From Fictibacillus sp. FJAT-27399 (GTDB taxonomy: Bacteria > Bacillota > Bacilli > Bacillales > Fictibacillaceae): a stretch of 64,000 bases of DNA. Below, one piece after another: positions 1 through 8,502 of the stretch. The notes under the pieces were generated by a model. The model did no database searches, was not told the DNA's origin, and was given only the letters and a program-made list of their open reading frames with translations. A program made the translations under genes and the position numbers. The stretch covers positions 322,574-386,573 of the forward strand of contig NZ_LMVC01000001.1 of the NCBI RefSeq assembly GCF_001510655.1, in the 5' to 3' direction. The number at the start of each line of letters is the position of its first letter. Position 1 is the first letter of the stretch.

Positions 1-330
1 TTCTTCAAGTTTGTTTTTGATTAGGGCGATGGCTAGTTTTCCGCCGTAAATAGGAATGTTCACTTGTCTGAGCAAGTATGGAATACCGCCAATATGGTCT
101 TCGTGTCCATGGGTAATAAACAGACCTTTAATTTTATCTTCATTTTTTACCAGATACGTATAGTCTGGAATCACATAGTCAATTCCAAGCAGCTCGTCTT
201 CAGGAAATTTAATGCCTGCATCAATCAGGATGATTTCATCCTGGAATTGTACGCCGTATGTGTTCTTTCCGATTTCTCCCAAGCCGCCCAGAGCAAACAC
301 TGCTGTTTGATGGTTTTTTACAAATTTCAT
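1..330 (-). CDS. rnjA: Ribonuclease J1, N-terminal part (gene continues off the left edge)
   Basis: RNase J1 is an endo-/5' exoribonuclease of the metallo-beta-lactamase/beta-CASP family that matures and degrades mRNA and rRNA in Firmicutes. The first 110 codons are present ([20 protein letters not shown]...). They include the metal-binding HxHxDH motif in the context [10 protein letters not shown], near residues 74-78. The full protein is about 555 aa, so roughly 80% is missing because of the window edge, not a mutation. The start ATG lies 3 nt after the rpoY stop and its Shine-Dalgarno sits inside the end of rpoY, so the two are cotranscribed, as in other Bacillaceae. Confidence 0.95.
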   Translation of the reverse strand, partial: MKFVKNHQTAVFALGGLGEIGKNTYGVQFQDEIILIDAGIKFPEDELLGIDYVIPDYTYLVKNEDKIKGLFITHGHEDHIGGIPYLLRQVNIPIYGGKLAIALIKNKLEE

Positions 331-333
331 ATA

Positions 334-543
334 TTATCTTTTCTCCACTTCAAAAGAGTCTGATTGCTGCTCGTACTCAAGAAATTTCCCTTTGATTTCT
401 TGAACAAACTCAATATTGTAATTGGTATTAGACAGTTTTTTTCTGACTTCCTCGATTGAATTGGCATCCATATAGATGGATTTTGTGTTCTCTCGGATAG
501 GTACCTCGTTTTTGTTTTCCTGGAAATAAACTTTAAAAATCAT
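334..543 (-). CDS. rpoY: RNA polymerase epsilon subunit RpoY (YkzG)
   Basis: A 69-aa protein matching the small RpoY/YkzG family, an accessory subunit bound to RNA polymerase core in low-GC Gram-positives. Length and sequence (MIFKVYFQENKNEVPIRENT start, VRKKL and FVQEIKGKFLEYE in the middle) are typical. It is the first gene of the rpoY-rnjA unit, which is its usual place. A good Shine-Dalgarno (AAGGAGAC) precedes the ATG. No defect is seen. Confidence 0.93.
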   Translation of the reverse strand: MIFKVYFQENKNEVPIRENTKSIYMDANSIEEVRKKLSNTNYNIEFVQEIKGKFLEYEQQSDSFEVEKR

Positions 544-901
544 CTTTTCGTCTCCTTACCGTGCTAGTATTATCAATATCTTCGTTTTATTATAAATGAA
601 TTAGGTATGTTTTTCATGTTTTTTTCATCTTATCATGATAAATCGGACAATATTAAGCCGGTAAAAGCCAGTTTATTGCAGACAAAAAGGTTTTTTTGCT
701 CTTTTTAAATAAGGATATTCTTGCATTAGTTTTTTTAGCTTGTTCATAAATCTTCGTTTTCGTTTCATTTCAGCCGACCATCCTTTTTATGCGTAGTTTG
801 TAGTAGTATGCCGCTGGTCTGTTTTCTCTTGCTAGGTAAATAGTGGATGAAGTCAAGTGAAAAAAGCTCCAGCCTGATCGGCTGGAGCTTTTTTCATTGT
901 T
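544..901. other. Intergenic region upstream of rpoY, downstream of def
   Basis: About 360 AT-rich bases without a credible gene. A TATAAT hexamer on the minus strand (589-594) could be the -10 of rpoY-rnjA, but no good -35 stands at 16-18 nt. The right part holds the def terminator. I see nothing else. Confidence 0.5.
861..894 (-). terminator. Rho-independent terminator of def (near-symmetric, may act both ways)
   Basis: The arms AAAAAGCTCCAGCC and GGCTGGAGCTTTTTT pair around a short loop, with a T-run on either strand. It begins 8 nt after the def stop on the minus strand. Confidence 0.85.
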
Positions 902-1453
902 CTATCTGTGAAGCGTTACCGCTGTTGGCGGAATAAACGGGTTCTCTTTGTTGATCCGGTCATAAAACATGATTCCATCTAAATGATCGATCTCATGCTG
1001 GAAGACGATAGCAGGCATACCTTTTAACTTTAGTTCGACCTGCTCTCCATCTATTGTTGTTCCTTTAACTGTGGCTTTTGCATAGCGCGGAACGAGGCCG
1101 GGAACTTCTCTGTCTACGGAGAGGCAGCCTTCACCGCCTTCAAGGTAAGTTACTTTAACAGAGTGGCTGACGATTCTTGGATTAAAAAGGGCGTAGCTGA
1201 ATAGTTCCCCTTGTTCGTCAGTAGTATGAACAGCGATGATCCTTTTTGAGATTCCAATTTGCGGACATGCCAGCCCGATGCCCGGGCGGAGTTTGTATTT
1301 CTGGGCAATATCAGGGTCTTGGCTGTTCTTCAGAAATTCAAGCATCTTTTTTGCGGTTTCGATATCCTCTTGCTGAGGAGGAAGTTCAACATTTTCTGCT
1401 TTTTCGCGCAGTATAGGATGGCCTTCTCGGACAACGTCCTTCATGGTTAGCAT
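902..1453 (-). CDS. def: Peptide deformylase (DefB/YkrB type)
   Basis: Removes the N-formyl group from nascent proteins; an Fe2+/Zn2+ metalloenzyme. All three family motifs are visible in the 183 aa: motif 1 GIGLACPQ (residues 58-65), motif 2 EGCLS (metal Cys, near 113) and motif 3 HEIDH (near 155-159). Motif 1 carries Cys63 where the family usually has Ala (GxGxAAPQ). The gene lies opposite pdhA as in B. subtilis, but ykyA, which sits between them there, is absent. The start has a GGGGGAAA-type ribosome site just upstream. Confidence 0.96.
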   Translation of the reverse strand: MLTMKDVVREGHPILREKAENVELPPQQEDIETAKKMLEFLKNSQDPDIAQKYKLRPGIGLACPQIGISKRIIAVHTTDEQGELFSYALFNPRIVSHSVKVTYLEGGEGCLSVDREVPGLVPRYAKATVKGTTIDGEQVELKLKGMPAIVFQHEIDHLDGIMFYDRINKENPFIPPTAVTLHR

Positions 1454-1688
1454 ATGGTTTCCCCCAATTTACAAAGTTTCTTCTTTATTCATATGATAAT
1501 GGCTTTTTCTGTATTCTACCATAAAAGAATAGCTTTCAATCGGTAATTTGACGTTAAGGTTAGCCAGCTTTTGAAAAAACGCTGTTTTGAAACAGGGTGA
1601 TATGGAAAGTGATACAGTGATGATTCTGGTGTGCTAGAAGGGCTTGAACTGGCCTGTAAAAATTCAAAAATATATTGAAAGTAAACAA

Positions 1689-1717
1689 TTGACGCTGTTT
1701 GGACGCTGGTGTAAACT
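1689..1717 (+). promoter_or_regulatory. Sigma-A promoter of pdhA
   Basis: TTGACG (1689-1694), 17-nt spacer, TAAACT (1712-1717). The predicted start near 1724 gives a leader of about 260 nt before the pdhA start codon. Confidence 0.65.
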
Positions 1718-1778
1718 AATCATGTGATAAACATAATTGTATTACTTTGATTTCAATAATATAGTAATACAGTTTTTG

Positions 1779-1879
1779 AAAGCCCTTAGAAACAGGAGGG
1801 GTGCACAAGATCATGTTTACCCATGATCAAATAGGGAAACAGCAATAATGATTTGTGCATCGGACCCTAAAGGCTTTTT
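1779..1879 (+). promoter_or_regulatory. Structured 5' leader element upstream of pdhA (unassigned RNA structure)
   Basis: Three helices can be drawn. Outer helix: 1779-1784 with 1872-1877 and 1786-1789 with 1867-1870 (AAAGCC/GGCTTT plus TTAG/CTAA). Middle helix: TGCACAA 1802-1808 with TTGTGCA 1853-1859. Inner helix: GATCATG 1809-1815 with CATGATC 1822-1828. The closing strand of the outer helix ends in five Ts, so it could act as a weak terminator. A Shine-Dalgarno-like AGGAGGG (1794-1800) lies inside. I do not recognise a known riboswitch class. Confidence 0.5.
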
Positions 1880-1976
1880 ATAATCTTTGTCATGTATACG
1901 GAAAATTATGGGCATTCTAATAGAAGCGCCTATATATACATGGCGGATTACATTGGTGTAAGGAAGGATGAGGTGA

Positions 1977-3062
<1,086 letters not shown>

Positions 3063-3063
3063 T

Positions 3064-4041
3064 ATGGCTCAAATGACCATGATTCAAGCAATTACAGATG
3101 CGATGCGCACTGAATTGAAAAATAATGAAAATGTCGTTGTGTTCGGTGAAGACGTTGGTCAAAACGGCGGTGTGTTCCGTGCAACCGAAGGTCTTCAATC
3201 TGAATTTGGTGAAGACCGGGTATTTGATACTCCTCTTGCTGAGTCCGGTATCGGCGGTCTTGCAATTGGCCTGGGACTTACCGGATTCCGTCCTGTTATG
3301 GAAATTCAGTTCTTCGGATTTGTATTTGAAGTAATGGACTCTGTTGTGGCGCAGGCTGCACGTATGCGTTACCGTTCTGGCGGAGTTTATAATTCTCCGA
3401 TTACGATCCGTTCTCCGTTTGGCGGCGGCGTAAAAACTCCAGAACTTCATGCAGATAACCTTGAAGGCCTTATGGCACAAGCGCCCGGAGTGAAAGTTGT
3501 TATTCCTTCAACGCCTTATGATGCAAAAGGACTTTTGATTTCTGCGATCCGAGATAACGACCCAGTTGTCTACTTGGAACATATGAAACTATACCGTTCT
3601 TTCCGCGGCGAAGTGCCAGAAGAAGAATACACAATTGAGATCGGTAAAGCGGACGTGAAACGTGAAGGTAAGGATGTTTCTATCATTACTTATGGAGCGA
3701 TGGTTCACTCTTCCCTTAAAGCGGCAGAAGAGCTTGAAAAAGAAGGGATCTCTGCTGAGGTTATCGACCTTCGTACGGTTAGCCCGCTTGATATCGACAC
3801 AATCATCGCTTCAGTTGAAAAAACCGGACGTGCGATCGTCGTTCAAGAAGCTCAAAAACAAGCTGGTGTAGGTGCAACGGTTGTAGCTGAAATTAATGAC
3901 CGTGCGATCCTTAGCCTTGAAGCACCTGTACTTCGTGTAGCTGCTCCTGATACGGTATTCCCGTTTGCTTCAGCTGAAGATGTTTGGCTTCCTGATTATA
4001 AAGATATTGTTGAGAAGGCAAAGACAGTTTATAACTTCTAA
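3064..4041 (+). CDS. pdhB: Pyruvate dehydrogenase E1 component, beta subunit
   Basis: Transketolase-type beta subunit of the E1 heterotetramer. I start it at the ATG at 3064 ([14 protein letters not shown]), which gives the family length of 325 aa. The ribosome site is AAAGGAG at the end of pdhA. An upstream in-frame extension would run into pdhA and is rejected. The sequence is typical throughout ([19 protein letters not shown] near the N-terminus). Confidence 0.98.
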   Translation: MAQMTMIQAITDAMRTELKNNENVVVFGEDVGQNGGVFRATEGLQSEFGEDRVFDTPLAESGIGGLAIGLGLTGFRPVMEIQFFGFVFEVMDSVVAQAARMRYRSGGVYNSPITIRSPFGGGVKTPELHADNLEGLMAQAPGVKVVIPSTPYDAKGLLISAIRDNDPVVYLEHMKLYRSFRGEVPEEEYTIEIGKADVKREGKDVSIITYGAMVHSSLKAAEELEKEGISAEVIDLRTVSPLDIDTIIASVEKTGRAIVVQEAQKQAGVGATVVAEINDRAILSLEAPVLRVAAPDTVFPFASAEDVWLPDYKDIVEKAKTVYNF

Positions 4042-4056
4042 TGCTGGACAACATGC

Positions 4057-4089
4057 CTGAAAAAGAAATCTATTTGATTTCTTTTTCAG
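4057..4089 (+). terminator. Long perfect hairpin between pdhB and pdhC
   Basis: CTGAAAAAGAAATC (4057-4070) and GATTTCTTTTTCAG (4076-4089) pair over 14 bp with a 5-nt loop. The stem is AT-rich and no clean U-tract follows. It may be a partial terminator or an mRNA-stabilising/processing hairpin that sets the E1:E2 ratio. That role is inference. Confidence 0.5.
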
Positions 4090-4141
4090 CATTTTATCCC
4101 TTTAAAGCATGATTAATTTTTTACTATAGGAGGCGTTGTTT

Positions 4142-5446
4142 GTGGCATTTGAATTTAAGCTTCCCGATATCGGTGAAGGTATCCACGAAGGCGAGATTGT
4201 AAAATGGTTTGTTAAAGCGGGAGATGAAGTTAAAGAAGACGACATCCTGCTTGAAGTGCAAAATGATAAAGCAGTAGTTGAAATTCCGTCTCCGGTTGAC
4301 GGTAAGATTCTAGAAGTAAAAGTTGACGAAGGCACTGTTTCTGTCGTTGGTGATGTTCTCGTAACGATCGAATCAGAAAGTGAGCCGCCTCCATCTGCAC
4401 ATGGTGATGATACTCCAGAACAGCCAAAAGCTGAAGAAGAGAAAAAACCAGCTGCAGAAGAAGCAACTCAACAAACAGAAGCAGCAAAAACAGAGCCGGT
4501 TTCTGATGAAACAGTCGATGAAAATAAACGTGTTATCGCAATGCCGTCAGTGCGCAAATACGCACGTGAAAAAGGCGTTGAAATCCGTAAAGTTTCCGGT
4601 TCAGGAGACAACGGCCGTGTTATGAAAGAAGACATCGACAAATACCTAAGCGGCGATGCTGGAACTCAAGAGCAGGAAGCTGTAAAAGAACCTGCAGCAG
4701 GAGCACCTGCTGCAAAAGAAGCTCCTAAAGCGATCCCAACTGGGGACAATGAAACTCGTGAAAAACTTAAAGGCGTTCGTAAAGTGATTGCGAAAGCTAT
4801 GGTTAATTCTAAGCATACTGCTCCTCACGTGACGTTGATGGACGAAATTGAAGTTACCGAGCTCGTGGCACACCGTAAGAAATTCAAACAAGCTGCAGCG
4901 GATAAAGGAATTAAGCTTACTTACCTTCCTTACGTTGTTAAAGCTTTAGTTTCTGCTGCACGTGAATTCCCTGCAATTAATGCTTCTATTGATGATGCGA
5001 ATGAAGAAATCGTTTGGAAGCACTATTACAATATTGGAATTGCAGCCGATACAGATAACGGACTAATGGTTCCAGTTGTAAAAGATGCTGACCGTAAATC
5101 CATCTTCAAAATTTCTGCAGAAATCAATGAGTTGGCTGTTAAGGCCCGTGACGGAAAACTTTCATCCGATGAAATGAGAGGCGGATCTATTACAATTTCA
5201 AATATTGGATCAGCTGGCGGACAATGGTTTACTCCTGTCATCAACCATCCGGAAGTGGCGATTCTAGGAATCGGCCGTATTGCAGAAAAAGCAATTGTGA
5301 AAAACGGAGAAGTTGTCGTTGCACCGGTTCTTGCGTTATCATTAAGCTTTGACCACCGTTTAATTGATGGTGTAACTGCCCAAAACGCAATGAACCATAT
5401 TAAACGTTTGTTGAACGATCCACAACTTTTGGTAATGGAGGCGTAG
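4142..5446 (+). CDS. pdhC: Dihydrolipoamide acetyltransferase (PDH E2)
   Basis: Core of the pyruvate dehydrogenase complex; transfers acetyl from lipoyl to CoA. Domains in order: lipoyl domain (1 to about 78, lipoyl Lys43 in QNDKAV), acidic/Ala-Pro-rich linker, peripheral subunit-binding domain (about 128-170), second linker, catalytic domain ending with the active-site DHRLIDG near residue 403. I chose the GTG at 4142 because AGGAGG lies 8 nt upstream and the product then begins [13 protein letters not shown] like its homologues. A TTG two codons earlier is too close to the ribosome site. 434 aa. Confidence 0.97.
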   Translation: MAFEFKLPDIGEGIHEGEIVKWFVKAGDEVKEDDILLEVQNDKAVVEIPSPVDGKILEVKVDEGTVSVVGDVLVTIESESEPPPSAHGDDTPEQPKAEEEKKPAAEEATQQTEAAKTEPVSDETVDENKRVIAMPSVRKYAREKGVEIRKVSGSGDNGRVMKEDIDKYLSGDAGTQEQEAVKEPAAGAPAAKEAPKAIPTGDNETREKLKGVRKVIAKAMVNSKHTAPHVTLMDEIEVTELVAHRKKFKQAAADKGIKLTYLPYVVKALVSAAREFPAINASIDDANEEIVWKHYYNIGIAADTDNGLMVPVVKDADRKSIFKISAEINELAVKARDGKLSSDEMRGGSITISNIGSAGGQWFTPVINHPEVAILGIGRIAEKAIVKNGEVVVAPVLALSLSFDHRLIDGVTAQNAMNHIKRLLNDPQLLVMEA

Positions 5447-5450
5447 AGAA

Positions 5451-6863
5451 ATGGTTGTAGGTGATTTTCCGATTGAATTAGACACACTTGTTATAGGATC
5501 AGGTCCAGGGGGATATGTGGCTGCCATCCGTGCAGCACAGCTTGGCCAAAAGGTTGCTGTAGCAGAAAGAGGCGAAATGGGCGGAGTATGCTTGAACGTG
5601 GGATGTATTCCTTCTAAAGCACTGATCAATGCCGGCCATCGCGTTGAACATGCGAAGCATTCTGACGACATGGGAATTAAAGCAGAGAACGTTACTGTTG
5701 ACTTCTCAAAGGTTCAAGAATGGAAATCCGGTATCGTTAATAAATTAACATCTGGAGTTCAAGGCCTGCTTAAAGGAAACAAAGCGGAAATTATTCGCGG
5801 TGAAGCCTACTTCGTCAACGAAAACTCTGTACGAATCATGGATGAAAAGAACTCCCAAACGTACACGTTCAAAAACTGCATCATTGCAACAGGTTCCCGT
5901 CCGATCGAAATTCCTGGATTCAAATGGAGTGACCGTGTCATTTCTTCTACAGGTGCTCTTGCTTTGCAAGAAGTTCCAAAGAAAATGGTCGTAATCGGCG
6001 GAGGCTACATCGGAATGGAGCTTGGAACAGCTTTTGCTAACTTCGGTACTGAAATTACAGTATTGGAAGGAAGCAAGCAGATTCTTCCGGGCTTTGAAAA
6101 GCAGATGAGCCAAGTGGTTTCTAAACGCTTGAAGAAAAAAGGCAATGTAGAGATCTTTACAGAAGCTCTCGCTAAAGGCGTGGAAGAAACAAAAGACGGA
6201 GTTACCGTAACTGCTGAAATCAAAGGTGAAACAAAAACGTTTGATGCAGATTATGTATTGGTAACTGTTGGACGCCGTCCAAACACTGAAGAGCTTGGAC
6301 TTGAGCAAGTCGGGATTGAAATGACTGAGCGCGGATTAATCAAGATCGATAAGCAAGCTCAAACCAATGTAAAAGGCATTTACGCGATTGGTGACATCGT
6401 TGAAGGGCCAGCTCTTGCTCATAAAGCTTCTTATGAAGGTAAAATTGCAGCTGAAGCGATCAGCGGACATCCTTCTGAGATCGACTACCTAGCTATTCCA
6501 GCGGTTGTATTTACCGATCCTGAACTAGCTACTGTAGGATATGATGAAAAGAGCGCGAAGGAAGCTGGATTTGACGTAAAAGCGTCCAAATTCCCATTCG
6601 CTGCAAACGGCCGTGCGCTGTCCATGAATGAAACTGACGGCTTCATGAAGCTGATCACTAGAAAAGAAGACGGATTGCTTCTTGGCGCTCAAATTGCGGG
6701 CGGAAACGCGTCTGACATGATTGCTGAGCTTGGATTGGCTATCGAAGCTGGAATGACAGCAGAAGATATTGCTATGACGATTCATGCCCACCCAACATTC
6801 GGAGAGATCTCCATGGAAGCTGCTGAAGTAGCGCTTGGATCTCCAATCCACATTGTAAAATAA
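5451..6863 (+). CDS. pdhD: Dihydrolipoamide dehydrogenase (PDH E3)
   Basis: FAD flavoprotein that reoxidises dihydrolipoamide with NAD+. Visible motifs: FAD-binding GSGPGG (16-21), redox-active disulfide Cys47/Cys52 (CLNVGC), NAD-binding GGGYIG in the middle, and the C-terminal His/Glu catalytic pair in HPTFGE. 470 aa, the normal length. It follows pdhC after 4 nt with a GGAGG ribosome site inside the pdhC end. The operon terminator follows at once. Confidence 0.98.
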   Translation: MVVGDFPIELDTLVIGSGPGGYVAAIRAAQLGQKVAVAERGEMGGVCLNVGCIPSKALINAGHRVEHAKHSDDMGIKAENVTVDFSKVQEWKSGIVNKLTSGVQGLLKGNKAEIIRGEAYFVNENSVRIMDEKNSQTYTFKNCIIATGSRPIEIPGFKWSDRVISSTGALALQEVPKKMVVIGGGYIGMELGTAFANFGTEITVLEGSKQILPGFEKQMSQVVSKRLKKKGNVEIFTEALAKGVEETKDGVTVTAEIKGETKTFDADYVLVTVGRRPNTEELGLEQVGIEMTERGLIKIDKQAQTNVKGIYAIGDIVEGPALAHKASYEGKIAAEAISGHPSEIDYLAIPAVVFTDPELATVGYDEKSAKEAGFDVKASKFPFAANGRALSMNETDGFMKLITRKEDGLLLGAQIAGGNASDMIAELGLAIEAGMTAEDIAMTIHAHPTFGEISMEAAEVALGSPIHIVK

Positions 6864-6875
6864 TTGTATTCTATC

Positions 6876-6904
6876 AGGCCTTCCCTTAGGGAAGGCCTTT
6901 TTTA
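6876..6904 (+). terminator. Terminator of pdhABCD
   Basis: AGGCCTTCCC / GGGAAGGCCT, 10 bp with a TTA loop, followed by TTTTTT; 12 nt after the pdhD stop. Confidence 0.93.
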
Positions 6905-6954
6905 GGTTTTGTTCCTTTAAAATCCAGCATAGTGTAAGAGAGGAGGGGTGTACG

Positions 6955-7212
6955 ATGAAATGGTTTCTTTTAATCAGTCCAGTACATTGTGTTTTGTGGG
7001 CCGGTTACTTTACAGTGATCGAATTATCCAGACATGATCGAACGTTTTTTGAAATTATTTTGTTTCTCATGTTTTTATACCTGTCTTACCTGTTCTCTCA
7101 TACGTTGTTTCAAAAAAGAACGGTAGCCATTAAAAGCACGATATTGTCCTCGTCTTTATTTTTGCTGGCTAAATGGACCATGCTGCTTTTTGGGACGTTT
7201 ACTCTCTCTTGA
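6955..7212 (+). CDS. Small membrane protein, unknown function
   Basis: An 85-aa hydrophobic protein with about three predicted membrane segments (roughly residues 3-22, 32-51 and 62-82) and few charges between them. The ribosome site GAGGAGGGG is strong, so it is probably expressed. I do not recognise a family. It stands alone between the pdh terminator and a convergent gene. Confidence 0.65.
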   Translation: MKWFLLISPVHCVLWAGYFTVIELSRHDRTFFEIILFLMFLYLSYLFSHTLFQKRTVAIKSTILSSSLFLLAKWTMLLFGTFTLS

Positions 7213-7222
7213 TGGTTAATGC

Positions 7223-7257
7223 AAAAAAAAGATGCCTGTCATCTGGTTCAGGCATCC
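7223..7257 (-). terminator. Terminator of the DUF1885-like gene
   Basis: On the minus strand GGATGCCTG pairs with CAGGCATC, followed by a run of eight Ts (7223-7230 as A on the plus strand). It lies just past the stop at 7273. Confidence 0.8.
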
Positions 7258-7272
7258 AAAGTTGCTGCTTTT

Positions 7273-7695
7273 TTATTTTCTCTTATAGTAGTACATTATT
7301 CTGCCATTAAATAAATGCAGCTCACCCTCTAGTTGTTTCGCCAGGAACTTACAGAATTCATTTGCTTTTCCTTTGTCTCCATGTGTAAACCCTTCCGGCA
7401 GAGTGACCTGGATATAGGAGGTATTTGTTTCATCTGTTTCCTCAGTGTCCAATCCAATCATAATATACTTAAATTGCTGCCTGTCAGTACCTTTTAAATA
7501 AAACCATCGGTCCCTGCCTTCGCTTTTTTCTTCCATTGAATAAGGAAATGCCGATTGACCATATTCCCATCCAAGCTGGGTGCCTGTCTTAGAGGTAATC
7601 TCTTTGTAATAACGAAAAAGATTCTTCACTTCTTCACTTGTAATAGACTGCTGTTTCGATGACGGTACGAGTTTGATATAAGCTTGCTGCTGCAA
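7273..7695 (-). CDS. DUF1885-type conserved protein
   Basis: A 140-aa soluble protein. From memory it matches the Bacillaceae DUF1885 family, whose members also begin with a YIKLVPSSKQQ-like stretch and end with the ELHLFNGRIMYYY stretch. Function unknown. No signal peptide and no membrane segment. It is a single gene with its own terminator and converges on the small membrane gene. The family call rests on memory, not a search. Confidence 0.75.
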   Translation of the reverse strand: MQQQAYIKLVPSSKQQSITSEEVKNLFRYYKEITSKTGTQLGWEYGQSAFPYSMEEKSEGRDRWFYLKGTDRQQFKYIMIGLDTEETDETNTSYIQVTLPEGFTHGDKGKANEFCKFLAKQLEGELHLFNGRIMYYYKRK

Positions 7696-7930
7696 TTTAA
7701 TACCCCGCTTTCCCCCGATTTAACAACGGATGAGGCCAGTATACCTTACCTATTACTTTACCATTATTTTAAATAGTTTGACAATATTGCGTTAATTGGT
7801 TTAACTAAGGAAACACTGGGGAAAAAGATATAAATTAAGTTTGTTATAAAACACATCTCAGGGAATATAGTTGTTATATACTGCAAACATAGCGGCCCGC
7901 TTCAAAAATTATGGTTAGGGAGGGGTTTCT

Positions 7931-8230
7931 GTGGAAGTATTTGAAAAGCTTTATGATGAACATGAAAATGTCAATGTGCGTTTTGTTGGTTTTACAACAG
8001 AAGAGGTTCGGTATGACTTTGGTATTATCCATACGAACATGTTCTTCGGTAAGCCCTTGGTTGTCTGTATGCAGACTGGGCGGTCGGCCCTGCTCGATGC
8101 AAATGATCTTCAGAACCATGAGTACCTGCAGAAGGTGTTTCGTATTCACTCATTAAAGGAAGCGAAAGATCTTTCCCTTTTCTTTGAAGAGTCTCTTCCG
8201 TCTATACTTGCATCTGAGCAATATGATTAA
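7931..8230 (+). CDS. DUF3055-type conserved protein
   Basis: A 99-aa soluble protein. The central stretch (RYDFGIIHTNMFFGKPLVV, then MQTGRSALLD) is what I remember of the DUF3055/SAV0927 family of Bacillales; no function is known. Start is GTG with GGGAGGGG 6 nt upstream. It lies directly before the SR1 locus, so its mRNA may run into the SR1 promoter region; no terminator is seen between them. Confidence 0.78.
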   Translation: MEVFEKLYDEHENVNVRFVGFTTEEVRYDFGIIHTNMFFGKPLVVCMQTGRSALLDANDLQNHEYLQKVFRIHSLKEAKDLSLFFEESLPSILASEQYD

Positions 8231-8248
8231 ACATCATAAATAATTTAA

Positions 8249-8259
8249 TGTGTTATGCT
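8249..8259 (+). promoter_or_regulatory. CcpN-like operator, upstream copy
   Basis: TGTGTTATGCT fits the CcpN consensus as I recall it (TRTGHYATAYW) at 10 of 11 positions. It ends 8 nt before the -35 box of the SR1 promoter. Confidence 0.55.
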
Positions 8260-8267
8260 AATTGGGG

Positions 8268-8296
8268 TTGACAAATTCAATGTGACATAATATTAT
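8268..8296 (+). promoter_or_regulatory. Sigma-A promoter of the SR1 RNA
   Basis: TTGACA (8268-8273), 17-nt spacer, TATTAT (8291-8296): five of six -10 bases and a perfect -35. Predicted start near 8303. Confidence 0.85.
8281..8291 (+). promoter_or_regulatory. CcpN-like operator, spacer copy
   Basis: TGTGACATAAT matches the CcpN consensus at 10 of 11 positions and lies in the promoter spacer, touching the -10. It is 32 bp (about three helical turns) from the upstream copy. Confidence 0.55.
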
Positions 8297-8307
8297 AAAG
8301 GTAAGAA

Positions 8308-8322
8308 TAAAAGCGCTTACAT
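8308..8322 (+). promoter_or_regulatory. cre-like site in the SR1 leader
   Basis: TAAAAGCGCTTACAT contains the AAAGCGCTTACA core of catabolite-responsive elements. It sits just past the transcription start, where CcpA binding would block elongation. B. subtilis sr1 is known to be under CcpA and CcpN; this particular site is an inference. Confidence 0.45.
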
Positions 8323-8340
8323 GAAAAGGAGATGTTTTAG

Positions 8341-8463
8341 ATGGGAGAAATCATTTGCCAGACATGTGATAGCACGATTGAACATTTTGAAGACGAAAAG
8401 GTAACAAAGCTTTACGCAAATAAATGTCCAAACTGCGCAAATCATACTCACGATAATAAATAA
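8341..8463 (+). CDS. SR1P-like small peptide (GapA-interacting)
   Basis: A 40-aa peptide with two CxxC pairs (Cys6/Cys9 and Cys29/Cys32), a zinc-ribbon-like arrangement, and the conserved stretch HFEDEKVTKLY. It resembles B. subtilis SR1P (39 aa), which binds glyceraldehyde-3-phosphate dehydrogenase GapA and strengthens its contact with RNase J1. Ribosome site AAAAGGAG, 9 nt from the ATG. It is carried on the SR1-like RNA; rnjA lies 8 kb away in this window. Confidence 0.85.
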   Translation: MGEIICQTCDSTIEHFEDEKVTKLYANKCPNCANHTHDNK

Positions 8464-8470
8464 AATAAGA

Positions 8471-8498
8471 AAATCCCGGATATCATCCGGGATTTTTT
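8471..8498 (+). terminator. Terminator of the SR1-like RNA
   Basis: AAATCCCGGAT / ATCCGGGATTT, 11 bp with an ATC loop, then Ts to 8498. It lies 7 nt after the SR1P stop. The symmetric A/T flanks may also serve speA from the other side. Confidence 0.9.
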
Positions 8499-8502
8499 AT
8501 TT

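Larger units (their letters stand above)
8303..8499 (+). ncRNA. sr1: SR1-like dual-function small RNA
   Basis: In B. subtilis SR1 is transcribed between pdhD and speA, encodes the peptide SR1P and base-pairs with ahrC mRNA. Here a strong promoter (8268-8296), an SR1P-like ORF (8341-8463) and an intrinsic terminator (8471-8498) define a transcript of about 197 nt at the same locus, facing speA. The antisense function cannot be judged here because ahrC is not in the window. Confidence 0.8.

Noticed and set aside
1813-1848. 11-codon ORF in the pdhA leader as a leader peptide
   Set aside because: The AGGAGGG is 12 nt away from its ATG, which lies within a helix; no run of regulatory codons. Left as a remark only.
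5745-6308. 187-codon antisense ORF in pdhD
   Set aside because: Shadow of a highly conserved gene; no ribosome site, no recognisable domain.
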